From the NCBI GenBank assembly GCA_964016985.1, contig OZ024828.1:7220610-7284609 (forward strand): 64,000 nt of DNA, in the 5' to 3' direction. A model generated the notes under the pieces. It did no database searches. It was not told the DNA's origin and saw nothing but the letters and a program-made list of their open reading frames with translations. Of the stretch, positions 53,593-63,819 are shown piece after piece; the stretch's first letter is position 1; each line of letters opens with the position of its first letter. The stretch is from Anodontia alba (Eukaryota > Mollusca > Bivalvia > Lucinida > Lucinidae). Made by a program: the position numbers and the translations under genes.

Positions 53593-53792
53593 TTAACCCT
53601 TGCCTTACTGAATAAATTAAGATGCCATGCCCATTTCTAATTTCCAGCCAATCAGATTACTTGATCTGGGTTTTTGATAAAAAATCATATATTTAATGAC
53701 AAACAGTGCAGATCCAGATCAGAAGCCAACTGATCTGGATCTACACTGTTTGCTAAGACAGGGCATGTCATGTTCAGCAAGAGAAGGGTTAA
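53593..53792. mobile_element. Family A TTAA MITE
   Basis: TTAACCCTTGCCTTACTGAA ... CAAGAGAAGGGTTAA, core shortened by the loss of TTGGCTTCT on one side. Confidence 0.85.
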
Positions 53793-53857
53793 AAGATAGA
53801 TCCCAAAAAATGTTGTATCCAAATAAAAATGTACAGATTATATAGAAAAAATGACCA

Positions 53858-54043
53858 TTTATGGGTAACAATTTCAGTAGACAACAATTTGAAATATTTT
53901 TTTTTATTTTTCCCAAAAATGAGCTTTTACATTTCATGCAAACTGCCTTCTAAGGAGACAAATTGCATGAAATGTAAAAGCTTATTTTCTGTGAAAATAA
54001 GAAAAATATCATCAAACTTGCCCAGAGAGTGGTGAATGTTAAA
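53858..54043. mobile_element. Family C MITE
   Basis: TATGGGTAACAATTTCAGTA ... GAGAGTGGTGAATGTTAA, core TTTACATTTCATGC with inverse. Confidence 0.75.
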
Positions 54044-54222
54044 AGTAACCTGATTGCTTACATGTAAACATCAAAAGTTTTTATAAACACGGTCAAAATT
54101 GTATTTGATATACATAGTTTGTTATTTAAGCATAAAATGGCTTCAAAGCCGGGAATACAAACTTCACTACAACTGGGATTTGGAAAGTTACACAAGTCAA
54201 ACATAACGCATACCCTCCAATT

Positions 54223-54437
54223 TTAACACTAGTCCTGCCTAACCCAGATATACTTTGTTTTTGCAAACAGTGTAGCTCCAGATCAGTTGGCATTCTTCAG
54301 AAGCCAACTGATCTGGAGCTGCACTGTTTGTCATTAAGTATTTGATTTTGTATGAACAATTTAGATCAAGTAATCTGATTGGCTGAAAATTAGAAGTGGG
54401 TGTGGCATCTTAATTTATTCAGCATGACAAGGGTTAA
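54223..54437. mobile_element. Family A TTAA MITE
   Basis: TTAACACTAGTCCTGCCTAA ... CATGACAAGGGTTAA; core GTGTAGCTCCAGATCAGTTG, a variant (GCTCC for GATCC) present on both arms, so copied from a distinct source. Confidence 0.82.
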
Positions 54438-54440
54438 ATA

Positions 54441-54645
54441 GTTTTAGTGTTTTCCTACTGAATCCAGATATGCCCTACATTTGCAAACAGTGCAGGTCCA
54501 CATCAGAAGCAAACTGATCTGGATGTGCACAGTTTATCATGAACAATGTGAATTTGTATTAACAACATGGATGAGAGAATCTGACTGTCTGAAGAAAATA
54601 GATGTGGGTGTGGCAACTTAATTTATTCAGTATGCTGAGGGTTAA
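54441..54645. mobile_element. Family A MITE, diverged
   Basis: TTTCCTACTGAATCCAGATA ... CAGTATGCTGAGGGTTAA, core decayed. Confidence 0.65.
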
Positions 54646-54809
54646 AAGCTATTGAAAAATTGTAAAAAAAAGATATTTGTTTCTAGGTTGGTATCTTTCT
54701 TTTTAGCTTTTTGCTTATTTATAAAAAAAATATATATATATATATTTTTCCAAAAATACAGATGAATTTAGCTGATACTCTTCCAATTTAAGAGTTATTT
54801 AACAATATT

Positions 54810-55015
54810 TTAACCCGTCTCTTGCTGAATAAATTAAGATGCCACACCCACTTCTAATTTCCAGCCACTCAGATTACTTGATTTAGGTTTGTGATAGAAA
54901 TTCACATATTTAATGACAAACAGTGCAGATCCAGATCAGTTGGCTTCTTCAGAAGCCAACTGATCTGGATCTACACTGTTTGCTAAGATGTCGTGCTTAG
55001 CAAGAGAAGGGTTAA
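54810..55015. mobile_element. Family A TTAA MITE
   Basis: TTAACCCGTCTCTTGCTGAA ... AGCAAGAGAAGGGTTAA with full core. Confidence 0.88.
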
Positions 55016-55089
55016 AATGCAAGTTGAAAAACTGAAAATGTGAGAAACACGCATTCCTAATCAAAAAACAATAGGTAGTACAGTTTATA

Positions 55090-55200
55090 TGAATCTTTAC
55101 AACTCTCTGGGCAAAGTCAGCAGATGAGAAATCTAGATATTTTTCTTATTTTCAAAGAAAATATGGTTTGACCGAGGGTTTGACACTTCAAGCATAGGAT
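55090..55200. mobile_element. Family C MITE fragment
   Basis: TTTACAACTCTCTGGGCAAA and ATATGGTTTGACC; right half missing. Confidence 0.5.
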
Positions 55201-55248
55201 AATACAGAGAGGTTACACAAATAATGTATAATACTACATAAAAGGAGT

Positions 55249-55461
55249 TTTAACCCTGGTCCTGCTGGTACCGGATATGCCCTGCCTTTGCAAAGAGTGT
55301 AGATCCAGATCAGTTGGCTTCTGAAGAAGCCAACTGATCTGGATCTGCACTGTTTGTCACAGTATGTGAATTTGTATCAACAACCTGGATCAAGTAATCT
55401 GATTGGCTGATAATTAGATGTGAGCATGGTATTTTAATCTATTCAGCTTGACAAGGGTTAA
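55249..55461. mobile_element. Family A TTAA MITE
   Basis: TTAACCCTGGTCCTGCTGGT ... CTTGACAAGGGTTAA, complete core. Confidence 0.88.
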
Positions 55462-55465
55462 GATA

Positions 55466-55784
55466 AATACCGTATACGCCCTTATTACCACATTGTGCGC
55501 TTAAGTTTTTTCAAAACTCACTGGAAACACTTGCAGTAAAATATCCTACTAATATGGTACACTTTAAAGGAAGGGGCATATTTAATGATATTTACACAAT
55601 ATTTTTCAGACTATGCTGCTGGTACTCAATTGAATTGCCTTGACTTGTTGAGGCAATTCAAATGAGTACCAATAACTTTTTATGAAGAAGGAGATAAAAG
55701 TATACTGGCTGTAATCTAAAGACTAATAAATTGCTTGACTGTGCCCTAATAGGAGCATGTGCTGCAATGAGGTCATAGTTTTAC
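55466..55784. mobile_element. Family F MITE abutting family A
   Basis: ATACCGTATACGCCCTTATT left, core GAATTGCCTTGACTTGTTGA, right GGTCATAGTTTTACGGTA. Confidence 0.7.
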
Positions 55785-55789
55785 GGTAT

Positions 55790-55945
55790 TGTCTTTTTTT
55801 GCCACAAAAATGCATGTTCTAGATACTCATAAGAAGTGGCTAACACCTCAGTGAAGCACTTCTAATGATTGCCCACAATATGATTATGTTTTCATGGAGA
55901 AATAAGCAAACTAAAACCTGTGCTTTATCTACAGCTATGAAAATG
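55790..55945. mobile_element. Family E MITE, decayed
   Basis: ATGCATGTTCTAGATACTCA with partial inverse TGATTGCCCACAATATGA; right end TTATCTACAGCTATG. Confidence 0.55.
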
Positions 55946-56023
55946 AAAATATGATGAACAAAACAGACAGACAGACAGATATGTAAGTAAGAAACTATAA
56001 TGCTTATCAAATTACAAATCAGA

Positions 56024-56215
56024 ATAAACCCTTAAAGCACTAAGCAAATTTGCAGCAGAAAACATTCTAAAATTGATTTTGTTAATTTTCAGAGAAAATA
56101 AGACTTAGCATTTCATGTGAATCATCTGCTTGGCAGATGATTCACATGAAATATCAAACCTTATTTTCTCTGAAAAATTATTCAAAAGTGTTGTGATAAG
56201 CACTTTAAGGGTTAA
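56024..56215. mobile_element. Family D TTAA MITE
   Basis: TAAACCCTTAAAGCACTAAG ... AAGCACTTTAAGGGTTAA, perfect core TGTGAATCATCTGCTTGGCA. Confidence 0.88.
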
Positions 56216-56566
56216 TAACAAAGCATCCAAAATGAATACATGCAGTGGTGAAAAATCATAATCATTTCAAATGTGAAGTCCTCTCTGTTAAAGATAAATA
56301 AACATACAAAATACACATTATTTTTTTCCTGACATACTTTCAGAATGAAAGTTTTAAAACCTGCAGCTGGCAGAATTTTTATAGTAAGACAATTCTATTT
56401 CATCATTCCTATCTTAATAAAGCATTTCAAATAGAAGATAGTATACCTAAAGAGTTTTATATATTGTGATTGCAAGATGTTCTTTAAATATATATACTCG
56501 TATGATAATAAACAAAAGATCTCAACAATATAAAAAGGTAAATATCTACAAAAAAAAAAAAAATCA
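56216..56566. other. No feature recognised
   Basis: AT-rich, short A-run at 56551-56562. Confidence 0.4.
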
Positions 56567-56810
56567 GGGCCCAGTTGTTCAAAGCATTGTTAGCTTAACA
56601 AACTTGTTAGTGGTCATAGTTTTAACTGTTCTAGTAAGTACAATATCTAATTCACAGGTATTTTTGCTGAAAAAATGTGAATAGCTTTTGCAAATGCAAA
56701 AGCTACTCACATATTTTAGCAATAAAATTAGCAATATGCCATATTTAATGATCTAAGTTTTAATGATTCCTTAATTAACAACATTGTTAGTTTTGAACAA
56801 CTGGGTCCAG
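56567..56810. mobile_element. Family H MITE
   Basis: GGGCCCAGTTGTTCAAAGCA and inverse TTTTGAACAACTGGGTCC; hairpin GAATAGCTTTTGCAAATGCA / AAAGCTACTC. Confidence 0.88.
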
Positions 56811-56867
56811 AAAAAACATCAAATCTGTCTCCCAAAATGTACAACCATTCTTTCCTTGAGTGCAAAA

Positions 56868-57093
56868 TTAACCCTTAAAGTGCCAGTCACAACTGCAGCA
56901 GACGACCCTGGCAGACAACATTCTATTTTTTTTACTTTTCAGAAAAAATGAGATTTGACATTTCATTAGAATCATCTGCTTGGCAGAAGACTAACATGGA
57001 ATTTCAAATTTCAAATCTTATTTTCATTGAAAAAGAAAAAAAGTACTTGAGGTTGTCATCTGCTTAAATTTTCCATGGTACTTAAAGGGTTAA
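56868..57093. mobile_element. Family D TTAA MITE, close to exon
   Basis: TTAACCCTTAAAGTGCCAGT ... GGTACTTAAAGGGTTAA; ends about 55 bp downstream of exon 57149-57205 on the gene strand. Confidence 0.8.
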
Positions 57094-57148
57094 AACTGGC
57101 TCCGATTATAACTCAACTAGCTATAGTGAAAATGTAGAAAGTGCTCAC

Positions 57149-57205
57149 CTCTATACCGTCCTTCATCTACCTCTGGCTCTGGTGGTCCCCTCTGTCTCTG
57201 CTCAT
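57149..57205 (-). CDS. FN3-repeat protein, most upstream exon seen (57 nt)
   Basis: Exon of the main minus-strand gene. It is preceded by an acceptor (TTCTTCCACAG) and followed by a donor (GTGAGCAC). It starts and ends in phase 1 (2 + 54 + 1 nt) and encodes a Gln/Arg/Glu/Pro-rich segment (DEQRQRGPPEPEVDEGRYR). The phase at its 3' end fits the acceptor of the large exon 51423-52970. No exon upstream of it was found between 57206 and 64000, so the start of the gene is probably beyond the window. As a short disordered piece it says nothing about function. The call rests on splice sites plus phase; the exon itself has no recognisable domain. Confidence 0.7.
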
Positions 57206-57234
57206 CTGTGGAAGAAACAAGTATAGAAAAACTA

Positions 57235-57540
57235 TAAATATATAATAACTACTATTTTTGGACAGACATGCCTAAGCAAACAGTGTTGACCAAGATCAGA
57301 TGCCACATTCTGTGGCATCTGATTAGAGTCTACACTATTTGCCACTCCTTCAGCAATATTTTAAACAGGGTCTACACTGTTTGCCACTTGTCCAGCAATA
57401 TTTTAAACAGGGTCTATACTGTTTGCCACTTGTCCAGCAATATTTTAAACATAGCAAGTAGTGAAACAGGCCTTTTCAAGATATAGGACAAGTATGGTAA
57501 GGAGTTAGGGTGTTCCAATACATAGGGTAAATACGGTGTG
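57235..57540. mobile_element. Family O MITE with 45-bp triplication
   Basis: GGACAGACATGCCTAAGC left, core ATCAGATGCCACATTCTG, then CTACACTGTTTGCCACTTGT + CCAGCAATATTTTAAACAGG three times (57330-57455), right AGTTAGGGTGTTCCAATAC. Confidence 0.8.
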
Positions 57541-57591
57541 GTACAACTGACTGGGGGGGGGGGGGGGTAGGGGGTGGAGGCAGTTCCCTAT

Positions 57592-57804
57592 ATAACCTTT
57601 GTCATGCTGAATAAATTAAGATGACGTATACATTTCCAATTTTCAGCCAATCAGATTACTTGATCCAAGTTGTTGATATAAATTCACATACTAAATGACA
57701 AACAGTCAGATTCAGATCAGCTGGCTTCTTCAGAGGCCAGCTGATCTGGATCTACACTGTTTGTAAAGGGAGGATATATATGAGTTCAGCAGGACAAGGG
57801 TTAA
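57592..57804. mobile_element. Family A TTAA MITE
   Basis: TAACCTTTGTCATGCTGAAT ... CAGGACAAGGGTTAA; a G-tract (57553-57569) lies just before it. Confidence 0.82.
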
Positions 57805-57872
57805 GATAAATATTTGGAGAATAATTTTCTCTACCACACTTATTCTTATAATCCTTACAAATGAAGTCCATT

Positions 57873-58163
57873 TAACCCATTTGCATCGAGTGGACTTCTA
57901 CCACAACTCTTTGGACCAGTCTATTTCCAATAGCAGGTGTCTGGTCAGTTTTTATTATTACTATGTTTTAAAAAAATTCCTGTATTGAGTGCAAACAGTA
58001 TAGACCCTGATTAGATGCTGCATTCTGTGGCATCCGATCTAGGTCTGCACTGTTTGCCAATTACCCTTTTGGGGATTTCCAGCATTGTTTCCTCACATGT
58101 TCGACATAGCCTTTGGCGGAATTCTTGTTTCCGACTAAAATGGCAGACTAAACAGGGTTAAGT
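57873..58163. mobile_element. Family S TTAA MITE carrying a foreign terminus
   Basis: TTAACCCATTTGCATCGAGT ... ACTAAACAGGGTTAA, core GACCCTGATTAGATGCTGCA. Near its right end GTTCGACATAGCCTTTGGCG (58099-58118) is an inverse copy of the start of the element at 58308. Confidence 0.6.
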
Positions 58164-58307
58164 ACATTTGTACTTAGTCTAATAATATGCTGACTGAATG
58201 GAAAATGATGCAGACCCTGATCAGATGACAAATTCTGTAGCATCTGATCCAAGTCTGCACTATTTGCTTTTTGGCTTAACTCGGGTATAACTGTCCAAAT
58301 ATTTGAA
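58164..58307. mobile_element. Family O MITE interrupted by Helitron-like element 4
   Basis: Core CCCTGATCAGATGACAAATT and inverse; its other end (GTTCAAATTTTAGGACAAGT) appears at 58889, after the inserted element. Confidence 0.5.
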
Positions 58308-58866
58308 ACAAGAATTCCGCCAAAGGCTATGTCGAACATGCAAGGGAACAATGTTGGTGAACATTGAAATATAGGTTGAGGTCAAATATGGATACTGCTG
58401 TCTCAGTTGTCATCCCTAAGTGCAAGCCTATACCAAGTATCATCACTGTAGCCTTTATAGTTCTTGGTAAATGAACATTAGGGTCAAAGTTAGGGTTGAT
58501 GCAAATTTACAGTCGGTGAACCATGAAATATTGGTTGAGGTCAAATATGGATATGCAAGCATATAATAAGTATCATTACTGTAGCCTTTGAGAGATGAAA
58601 TTGAATATTATGGTCAAAACTAGGGTTGACAAATTTTTAAAGTCGGTGAACTGCGAAATATTGGTCAAGGTCAAATATGGATACTACTGTCTGAGTTGTC
58701 ATCCCTAAGTATAAGCTTATACCAAGTATCATCACTGTAGCCTTTACAGTTCTTGGAAAATAAACTTGAATATCTGGGTTGAAGTAAGGGTTGACACAAA
58801 TGTTGATGGATTGACTGACGAAAGGATGAATGAACGGACCGAAAACCAATCCCTACAACATGCCAT
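58308..58866 (+). mobile_element. Helitron-like (pearl-type) element 4
   Basis: Starts AACAAGAATTCCGCCAAAGG, has about 2.7 units of 120-165 bp (TATTGGTTGAGGTCAAATAT, TATCATCACTGTAGCCTTTA), then GATTGACTGACGAAAGGATG with AACGGACCG, a short ACGG-like stretch. Same plan as elements 1-3 but small. Confidence 0.55.
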
Positions 58867-59019
58867 GCTAACAGGTAGTAAAACAGACGTGTTCAAATTT
58901 TAGGACAAGTATGGTAAGAATTTAATAAGTTGGAATAATTTTGTCACTAGATGTGCTGTGACAACATGTGAGAACCCTATCACTCAAGTCATTTGAATGT
59001 TCACTATGGAGTGCTTAAT

Positions 59020-59110
59020 AAACAATAACAGTTCAGGTCAGCCTTAATGTCTAATCAGGACTTTTACTGTCCATCAGCAGGTTTTACAGCAACCAAAGAT
59101 CTTTGAAAGA
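59020..59110. mobile_element. Family P remnant
   Basis: GTTCAGGTCAGCCTTAATGT and AATCAGGACTTTTACTGTCC. Confidence 0.4.
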
Positions 59111-59133
59111 AACTCTGTGTATGCATTAATGTA

Positions 59134-59375
59134 AATGGATATACCTCACAGATTTCTGGTTATTTTTTACAAGGGAGACAACTTTTGTGGCTTCCTGTTT
59201 GCTTTCCTGCATACCCATCCCCTTCTGAAAAGGAGTCTATTGTGAAAGGAAAGAATTTGCTCCCCGTGGGAGCAAATTCTTTCCTCTCAGAGTAGACCCC
59301 TTTAAAAAAGGGAGGCAAAAATAATTTCACAAAAGTTGTCTCCCTTGAAAGGTTATCCATTCACCTTCAGTACAT
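59134..59375. mobile_element. Family G MITE
   Basis: ATGGATATACCTCACAG, GGGAGACAACTTTTGTGGCT, palindrome GGAAAGAATTTGCTCCCCGT with inverse, GTTGTCTCCCTTGAAAGG. Confidence 0.85.
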
Positions 59376-59400
59376 TTTTTTTTTTTTTTGCTGTTTATAT

Positions 59401-59560
59401 ATTGTGAAACATTTCTCTTATTTTCCACAAAAAAAATAGGATTCGACATTTCATGCAAATTGTCTTCTTAGGAGACAATTGCATGAAATGTCAAATCCTG
59501 TAAGCAAACTATCATCAATCTGTCATCTGCTGTATTTCCCCATAGCACTTAAGCGCTAAA
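59401..59560. mobile_element. Family C MITE
   Basis: AACATTTCTCTTATTTTCCA, core GATTCGACATTTCATGC, right CATAGCACTTAAGCGCTAA. The mariner begins 2 bp beyond it. Confidence 0.7.
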
Positions 59561-59562
59561 TA

Positions 59563-60891
59563 CGAGGGTCCTGCAAAAAGTTTTGTCACTGGGTTCGGAT
59601 TACTTCAGTGCTATGTTTTATCAAACATATTTTTATTACAAACCTTCAAAGTATTCCCCCTTTACTGAAACACATTTTTGTAACCTTTTTACCCAGTCGC
59701 GAAAAGCAGATAAATAGTCTTCTTTTGGTATCTGTTGGAGACACTGATAAATAGCGCTGCCAAGAGAACTTCTAGATGTATACTTATTTCCAAAAAGCCT
59801 TTTCTTAAGCCTTGGAAATAAAAAGAAGTCACAGGGACTCAGGTCAGGTGAATAAGGTAGATGGTTTAAAACTCTCACCTTTTCAGAAGCCAAAAAAGAC
59901 TTAACAACCTCACTCTTATGAGAGGAGGTGTTGTCATGTAAAAGGTGGACTCCTGACCATTCTTTGACTGGTCGTTTCTTATTGTAAAACTCTTTAACTT
60001 TCTTCAGAAATGAATCTTGTAGAATCGGCCAGTGACTGTATGACCAGATGGACAAGGCACTTGAACGACTGGCCCACTTGAATTAAAGAAACATCTTTTT
60101 CGAATTTATGGTTCTCTTGGCAATACATGGGCGTTTTTGATGTTTTGCTTCCATTGCTTATTATCAGCCCTTCTTTGTGGCTCAAACATGTGCATCCAGG
60201 TTTCATCACCTGTTAACAAGTTAGAAATAACCGGACTGTTACAGCCTTTGTATGTTTTCAAAAGTTCCCTGGCACATTTAAGGTGTTGTGTCTTTTGCTC
60301 CTCAGTCAGCAAATGAGGTACCCACCTAGCGCAAACCTTTCTCAGGGCCAAACACTTTTTCAGAATTGTTTGCACATTGCCTTCTGATATGCCAGTACAA
60401 CTAGCTATATCTCTGACAGACAATCGCGCATCCTGTTCGACCACAATCTTTACAGCAGCGATGTTAGCCTTGGTAACAGAGGTTTTAGGCCTTCCAGGAT
60501 GGGTATCATCTTCAACAGAAAATTTCCCAGCTTTAAAAGCTTTAACCCACCTAAAAACTGTGCACATTGAAATGGTCTGAGGTCCATATATACCACACCA
60601 TTCATTAAATATCTGCTTTGAATCTATATTAAGCCTAATGCGGCATTTAATATAGCTACGAATTTCAGTCTTCTGGTCCATGCTCCAATGTAACAAGTAA
60701 ATTGGTCAGTGTATATGACTGCATCTATTTCAATTTGAAATAACTTGGTCAGTTGGAAAGCAATTTGCACGAAATAAACGGGTATCGTTAGCTATTCAAC
60801 ACACCATTCAAGTGCAGTGAAGCATTTTAAAATATACCTGGGATAAAAATAAGGAAGCCTATTAGTGACAGAACTTTTTGCATGACCCTCG
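59563..60891 (-). mobile_element. mariner DNA transposon, complete ends, 1329 bp
   Basis: Terminal inverted repeats of about 28 bp (CGAGGGTCCTGCAAAAAGTT on the left; the right end reads CGAGGGTCATGCAAAAAGTT on the other strand, then TGTCACT on both), with TA on both sides (59561-59562 and 60892-60893). Length and termini match mariner. The single gene is on the minus strand and is broken. It sits just right of a family C MITE, near its TTAA-proximal end. Confidence 0.93.
59636..60681 (-). pseudogene. mariner transposase (DD34D), inactivated
   Basis: Two frames give one transposase. The N-terminal part (from MDQKTEIRSY at 60681) has the paired helix-turn-helix region, the linker HPGRPKT, a WVPHLL motif (WVPHEL in the family), and the first catalytic Asp in TGDETW. 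The C-terminal part (59636-60055) has the second Asp in HDNTSSH and the third in YSPDLSPCDFF, with 34 residues between them, and ends RLQKCVSVKGEYFEGL, typical of mariner. An in-frame TAA (60106-60108) and a change of frame between about 60000 and 60055 break it. All three catalytic Asp codons remain, so inactivation appears recent. Source of transposase for TA-flanked MITEs is possible but not shown. Confidence 0.9.
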
Positions 60892-60893
60892 TA

Positions 60894-61249
60894 GTCATTC
60901 TTACCGTTAACTAACCATTCCTAATCATGATACTTCTTGTCAATGAATTCTTAACAAATATTACATTATAAATATTACCTAAATATGTCAAAATGACACA
61001 AAATGGCTTAAAAGCTTACTCCAGCTGTAATGAAGATTCCCTTTTAGTGTTAATTATACACACAGAATTAAAAGATTCCATCTTATCTTTCTGTTTACCT
61101 TTTTTTCACTAATAAATCTATATTTTGCTGTCAATTGTGATGATACTGTAACCTAAGCTACCCCATATATTTAGTCATGTTACTGATGTACCTAGAACCA
61201 ATCAATCAATACCACGGTAATAGTTAACATCATTAACAAGATTGTTTTC
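60894..61249. other. No feature recognised
   Basis: AT-rich sequence between the mariner and family A. Confidence 0.4.
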
Positions 61250-61456
61250 TTAACCCTTGTCCTCCTGAATAAATTAAGAAGCAACACCCACTTCTAATTT
61301 TCAGCCAATCAGATAACTTGATGAAGGTTGATATAAATTCACATACTTAACGGCAAACAGTGCAGATCCAGATCAGTTGGCTTCTTCAGAAGCCAACTGA
61401 TCTGGATCTACACTGTTTGCAAAAGCAGGGTATATCTGGGTTCAGCAGGACAAGAC
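61250..61456. mobile_element. Family A TTAA MITE
   Basis: TTAACCCTTGTCCTCCTGAA and perfect core; right end CAGCAGGACAAGACTTA mutated. Confidence 0.85.
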
Positions 61457-61487
61457 TTATGAGGCAGTCCCTGGGGAGAAAACAGTC

Positions 61488-61765
61488 ATACCTTATCTAC
61501 CCTAAATACCAGTCTTACTGGATGAAATTCTTCAACAATCTAGCATGATCAGTGTGTCAGATTAACAGGTGTGGAAAAGTGGCGGACACTTATATATTTC
61601 TTAGGTAACAGTGATCAAAAAACACTATCTGAAAATGAATTATTTTTATATTGTGATCAGCTTCAAACCTGTTCCATGTTTACCAGGATTTCTTAAAATT
61701 TTAGAGCAATATATGGGTAGGAGTTAAGATATCTGAATACATGTACTTACAGTAAATATGGTATA
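61488..61765. mobile_element. Family O MITE, decayed
   Basis: ATACCTTATCTACCCTAAAT left and AATACATGTACTTACAGTAA right; core lost. Confidence 0.45.
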
Positions 61766-61849
61766 TGGATATATGATATTAGTTATATTTTCCTATACTA
61801 AGCATATTTCATTTTGAAATGCATCAAATGACAAATAACATCACAAAAG

Positions 61850-62035
61850 GCCCTTTTTCTTCAACCCAAAAGTATTGATATTTTTTCTTACTTCTTGATG
61901 AAAACTGATGTTGTGGGTACATGTACTCAGTATCCATAATGTTACAGAGGTGCTTCTAATGTGTACCCACAATGTATGTTTTCACCAAGAAATAAGACAA
62001 ATATTATGTGGATACCTCTTTTATCTGGAGTTATG
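61850..62035. mobile_element. Family E MITE
   Basis: TTTTTCTTCAACCCAAAAGT, GATGTTGTGGGTAC, GTGTACCCACAATGTATG, TCTTTTATCTGGAGTTATG. Confidence 0.7.
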
Positions 62036-62073
62036 ATGACATGCATAAATACAAGATATCAGTCATGTTCATT

Positions 62074-62343
62074 ACGAAAACATGCTTATTCAAATATATA
62101 GACAATTTCACCTCCAAAAACTGCAAATTTTCAGATAAAAAAACTCTGATATTTTTCATATTTCTGCTCAAAACATAGAGTGTGGGTACTTGTTAGAACT
62201 GCCTCACTGTGGCGGTTCTAACAAGTACCCACAATCTATGTTTTTGAGCAAAAAAAAAAAATAATGTATACCCCTGTAAACCCCAGTTTTACTACATAAA
62301 AGTGGGGTTTAAGGGGGTCAAAATTATACAGGCATGTTTTCAT
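62074..62343. mobile_element. E3 MITE, inverted copy
   Basis: ACGAAAACATGCTTATTCAA and ACAGGCATGTTTTCAT; the GTAAACCCCAGTTTTACTAC block sits on the opposite side compared with 46376-46647. Confidence 0.85.
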
Positions 62344-62965
62344 GATGTTGCTACACTAAACATGAATATTCTTCAAATATGATACACATAAGTCTTATAT
62401 ATGGATACAAGATATCAATCATGGTTTAAAAATACTAACTAAGCATGTTTCATTCTGAATAGGTTTTTATGGCTTATATATGGAAGAGATATGTTATATT
62501 TTCTTATACAATTAAAGCATGTTTCATTTTCAAATATGATACTGGAATGACTTACAGCTGATTTCACCTTTTAACAAAAAAAGTCCAAAATATCTACAAT
62601 AGCTTTATGAACAAGAATTTTGCTGACCATTCAAAGTCAAAAAAAAAAATAAAAAATGGCCGCATCCAGTATTTGGTAGAACTCTCATGGAAGGAAAGTG
62701 TTTTTCAGTGGTGATGTCTACCTCACTGCCATGTAAAGGGCTGCAAAAGCCTTAGAATTAAAGGAAATAGTATTAGAGGAATATGAATCCTTCAGATGAA
62801 TTCAGCTGACAGTTGGTTGATGAAGCTGAAGCACCCACCATGTTTCTTATTCTGGATTGATAGGCTGATTTAGTCACGTGACATAGCGCCACATGACTGG
62901 GATAACAAGTGAATTACGCGAATTAATGCGAAATGTAGCAAATGTTTTCAGTTTTTATGCAATAA
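62344..62965. other. No feature recognised
   Basis: AT-rich; a short repeated CTAAGCATGTTTCATTCTGA / AAGCATGTTTCATTTTC motif at 61800, 62443 and 62516 only. Confidence 0.4.
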
Positions 62966-63080
62966 TAGTGATTGAACATGGTTTTTCAATGCATTAGCAT
63001 TCACCAGATCCCTTCGGCCTCGGTTTTCAACACCTCCCCGGGACCTGGCAAATGTTAATGCATGAAAAACCATGTTTGAT
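62966..63080. repeat. 115-bp foldback
   Basis: Arms AACATGGTTTTTCAATGCAT and ATGCATGAAAAACCATGTTT, loop CGGCCTCGGTTTTCAACACC. Confidence 0.8.
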
Positions 63081-63403
63081 CCCTATATTGTCCTTTATTT
63101 AATTTGACTTAAACATTAGTTTGAGTTATCACTGTTTGAGATAATGAGGGTCAACTGTTATTCTAACATGATGTTAATGTTTTCCCATAGGGCCATATGG
63201 AAATGTTACCATGATCAAACTACAATAATTCACCTCATCCACACAGTGCATGCAAAAGAGTGCATTTGATAACGTTGCATGTAATCATTTATTTCTGTCG
63301 ATGTCAGCTGCAAAATAATTCTTTGGAACTATTGCAACAATGTCGATTTTCCTTTATGTGTCATGTTAGAATCGAAATATTCTTTCTCTGCTGTGAATTA
63401 TTG
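63081..63403. other. No gene; Tigger-like end fragment
   Basis: GAGATAATGAGGGTCAACTG at 63139-63158 is a family T terminus without its partner. Rest unassigned. Confidence 0.4.
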
Positions 63404-63511
63404 TCGAATAATGCATGGTGTTGTCTGGCAGATGGGAATATCAATTAACTCCAAATTTGCTTCGTGAATTAATACTTCGCAATCTGCCCTCCAACACCAT
63501 GTGTTATTCAA
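63404..63511. repeat. 108-bp foldback
   Basis: GAATAATGCATGGTGTTG and CAACACCATGTGTTATTC with GCAGAT / ATCTGC inside. Confidence 0.7.
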
Positions 63512-63754
63512 CAATAGTTTGCAGTAGAGAAAACTTATTTCTTAATTGGAATACACATGTCAAAGCTATATAGTCTATACAATTGCTGTTCTTACACCAA
63601 TAGCTTATGTTTATCTGGGCCATAACTCATGCCAGAATCAATGCCTAAAACCAAGAATCAACAAGAGTTAGTCCTTTCCTCATCAATGTACAACTTGAAT
63701 GGAATATCAAAGGAATGATCTAACATTTTAAACTTATTTCTATGAATGTGTTTT

Positions 63755-63812
63755 GTGCTGAGTTTGACTTGGAGTTTTACGGCCAATTCAATACTGTTAA
63801 GGCCAGGTCAGG
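63755..63812 (-). mobile_element. SINE tail fragment
   Basis: GTGCTGAGTTTGACTTGGAG and TTTTACGGCCAATTC resemble the 3' tail of the common SINE; no tRNA-like head. Confidence 0.4.
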
Positions 63813-63819
63813 TCGGTCA

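Noticed and set aside
5547..57205. Naming the FN3 gene as a RIM-binding protein or FNDC3 homologue
   Set aside because: FN3 repeats with GYxxYVDG resemble those in RIM-binding proteins, but no SH3 domain is visible and the N-terminal region does not match; a name would be a guess.
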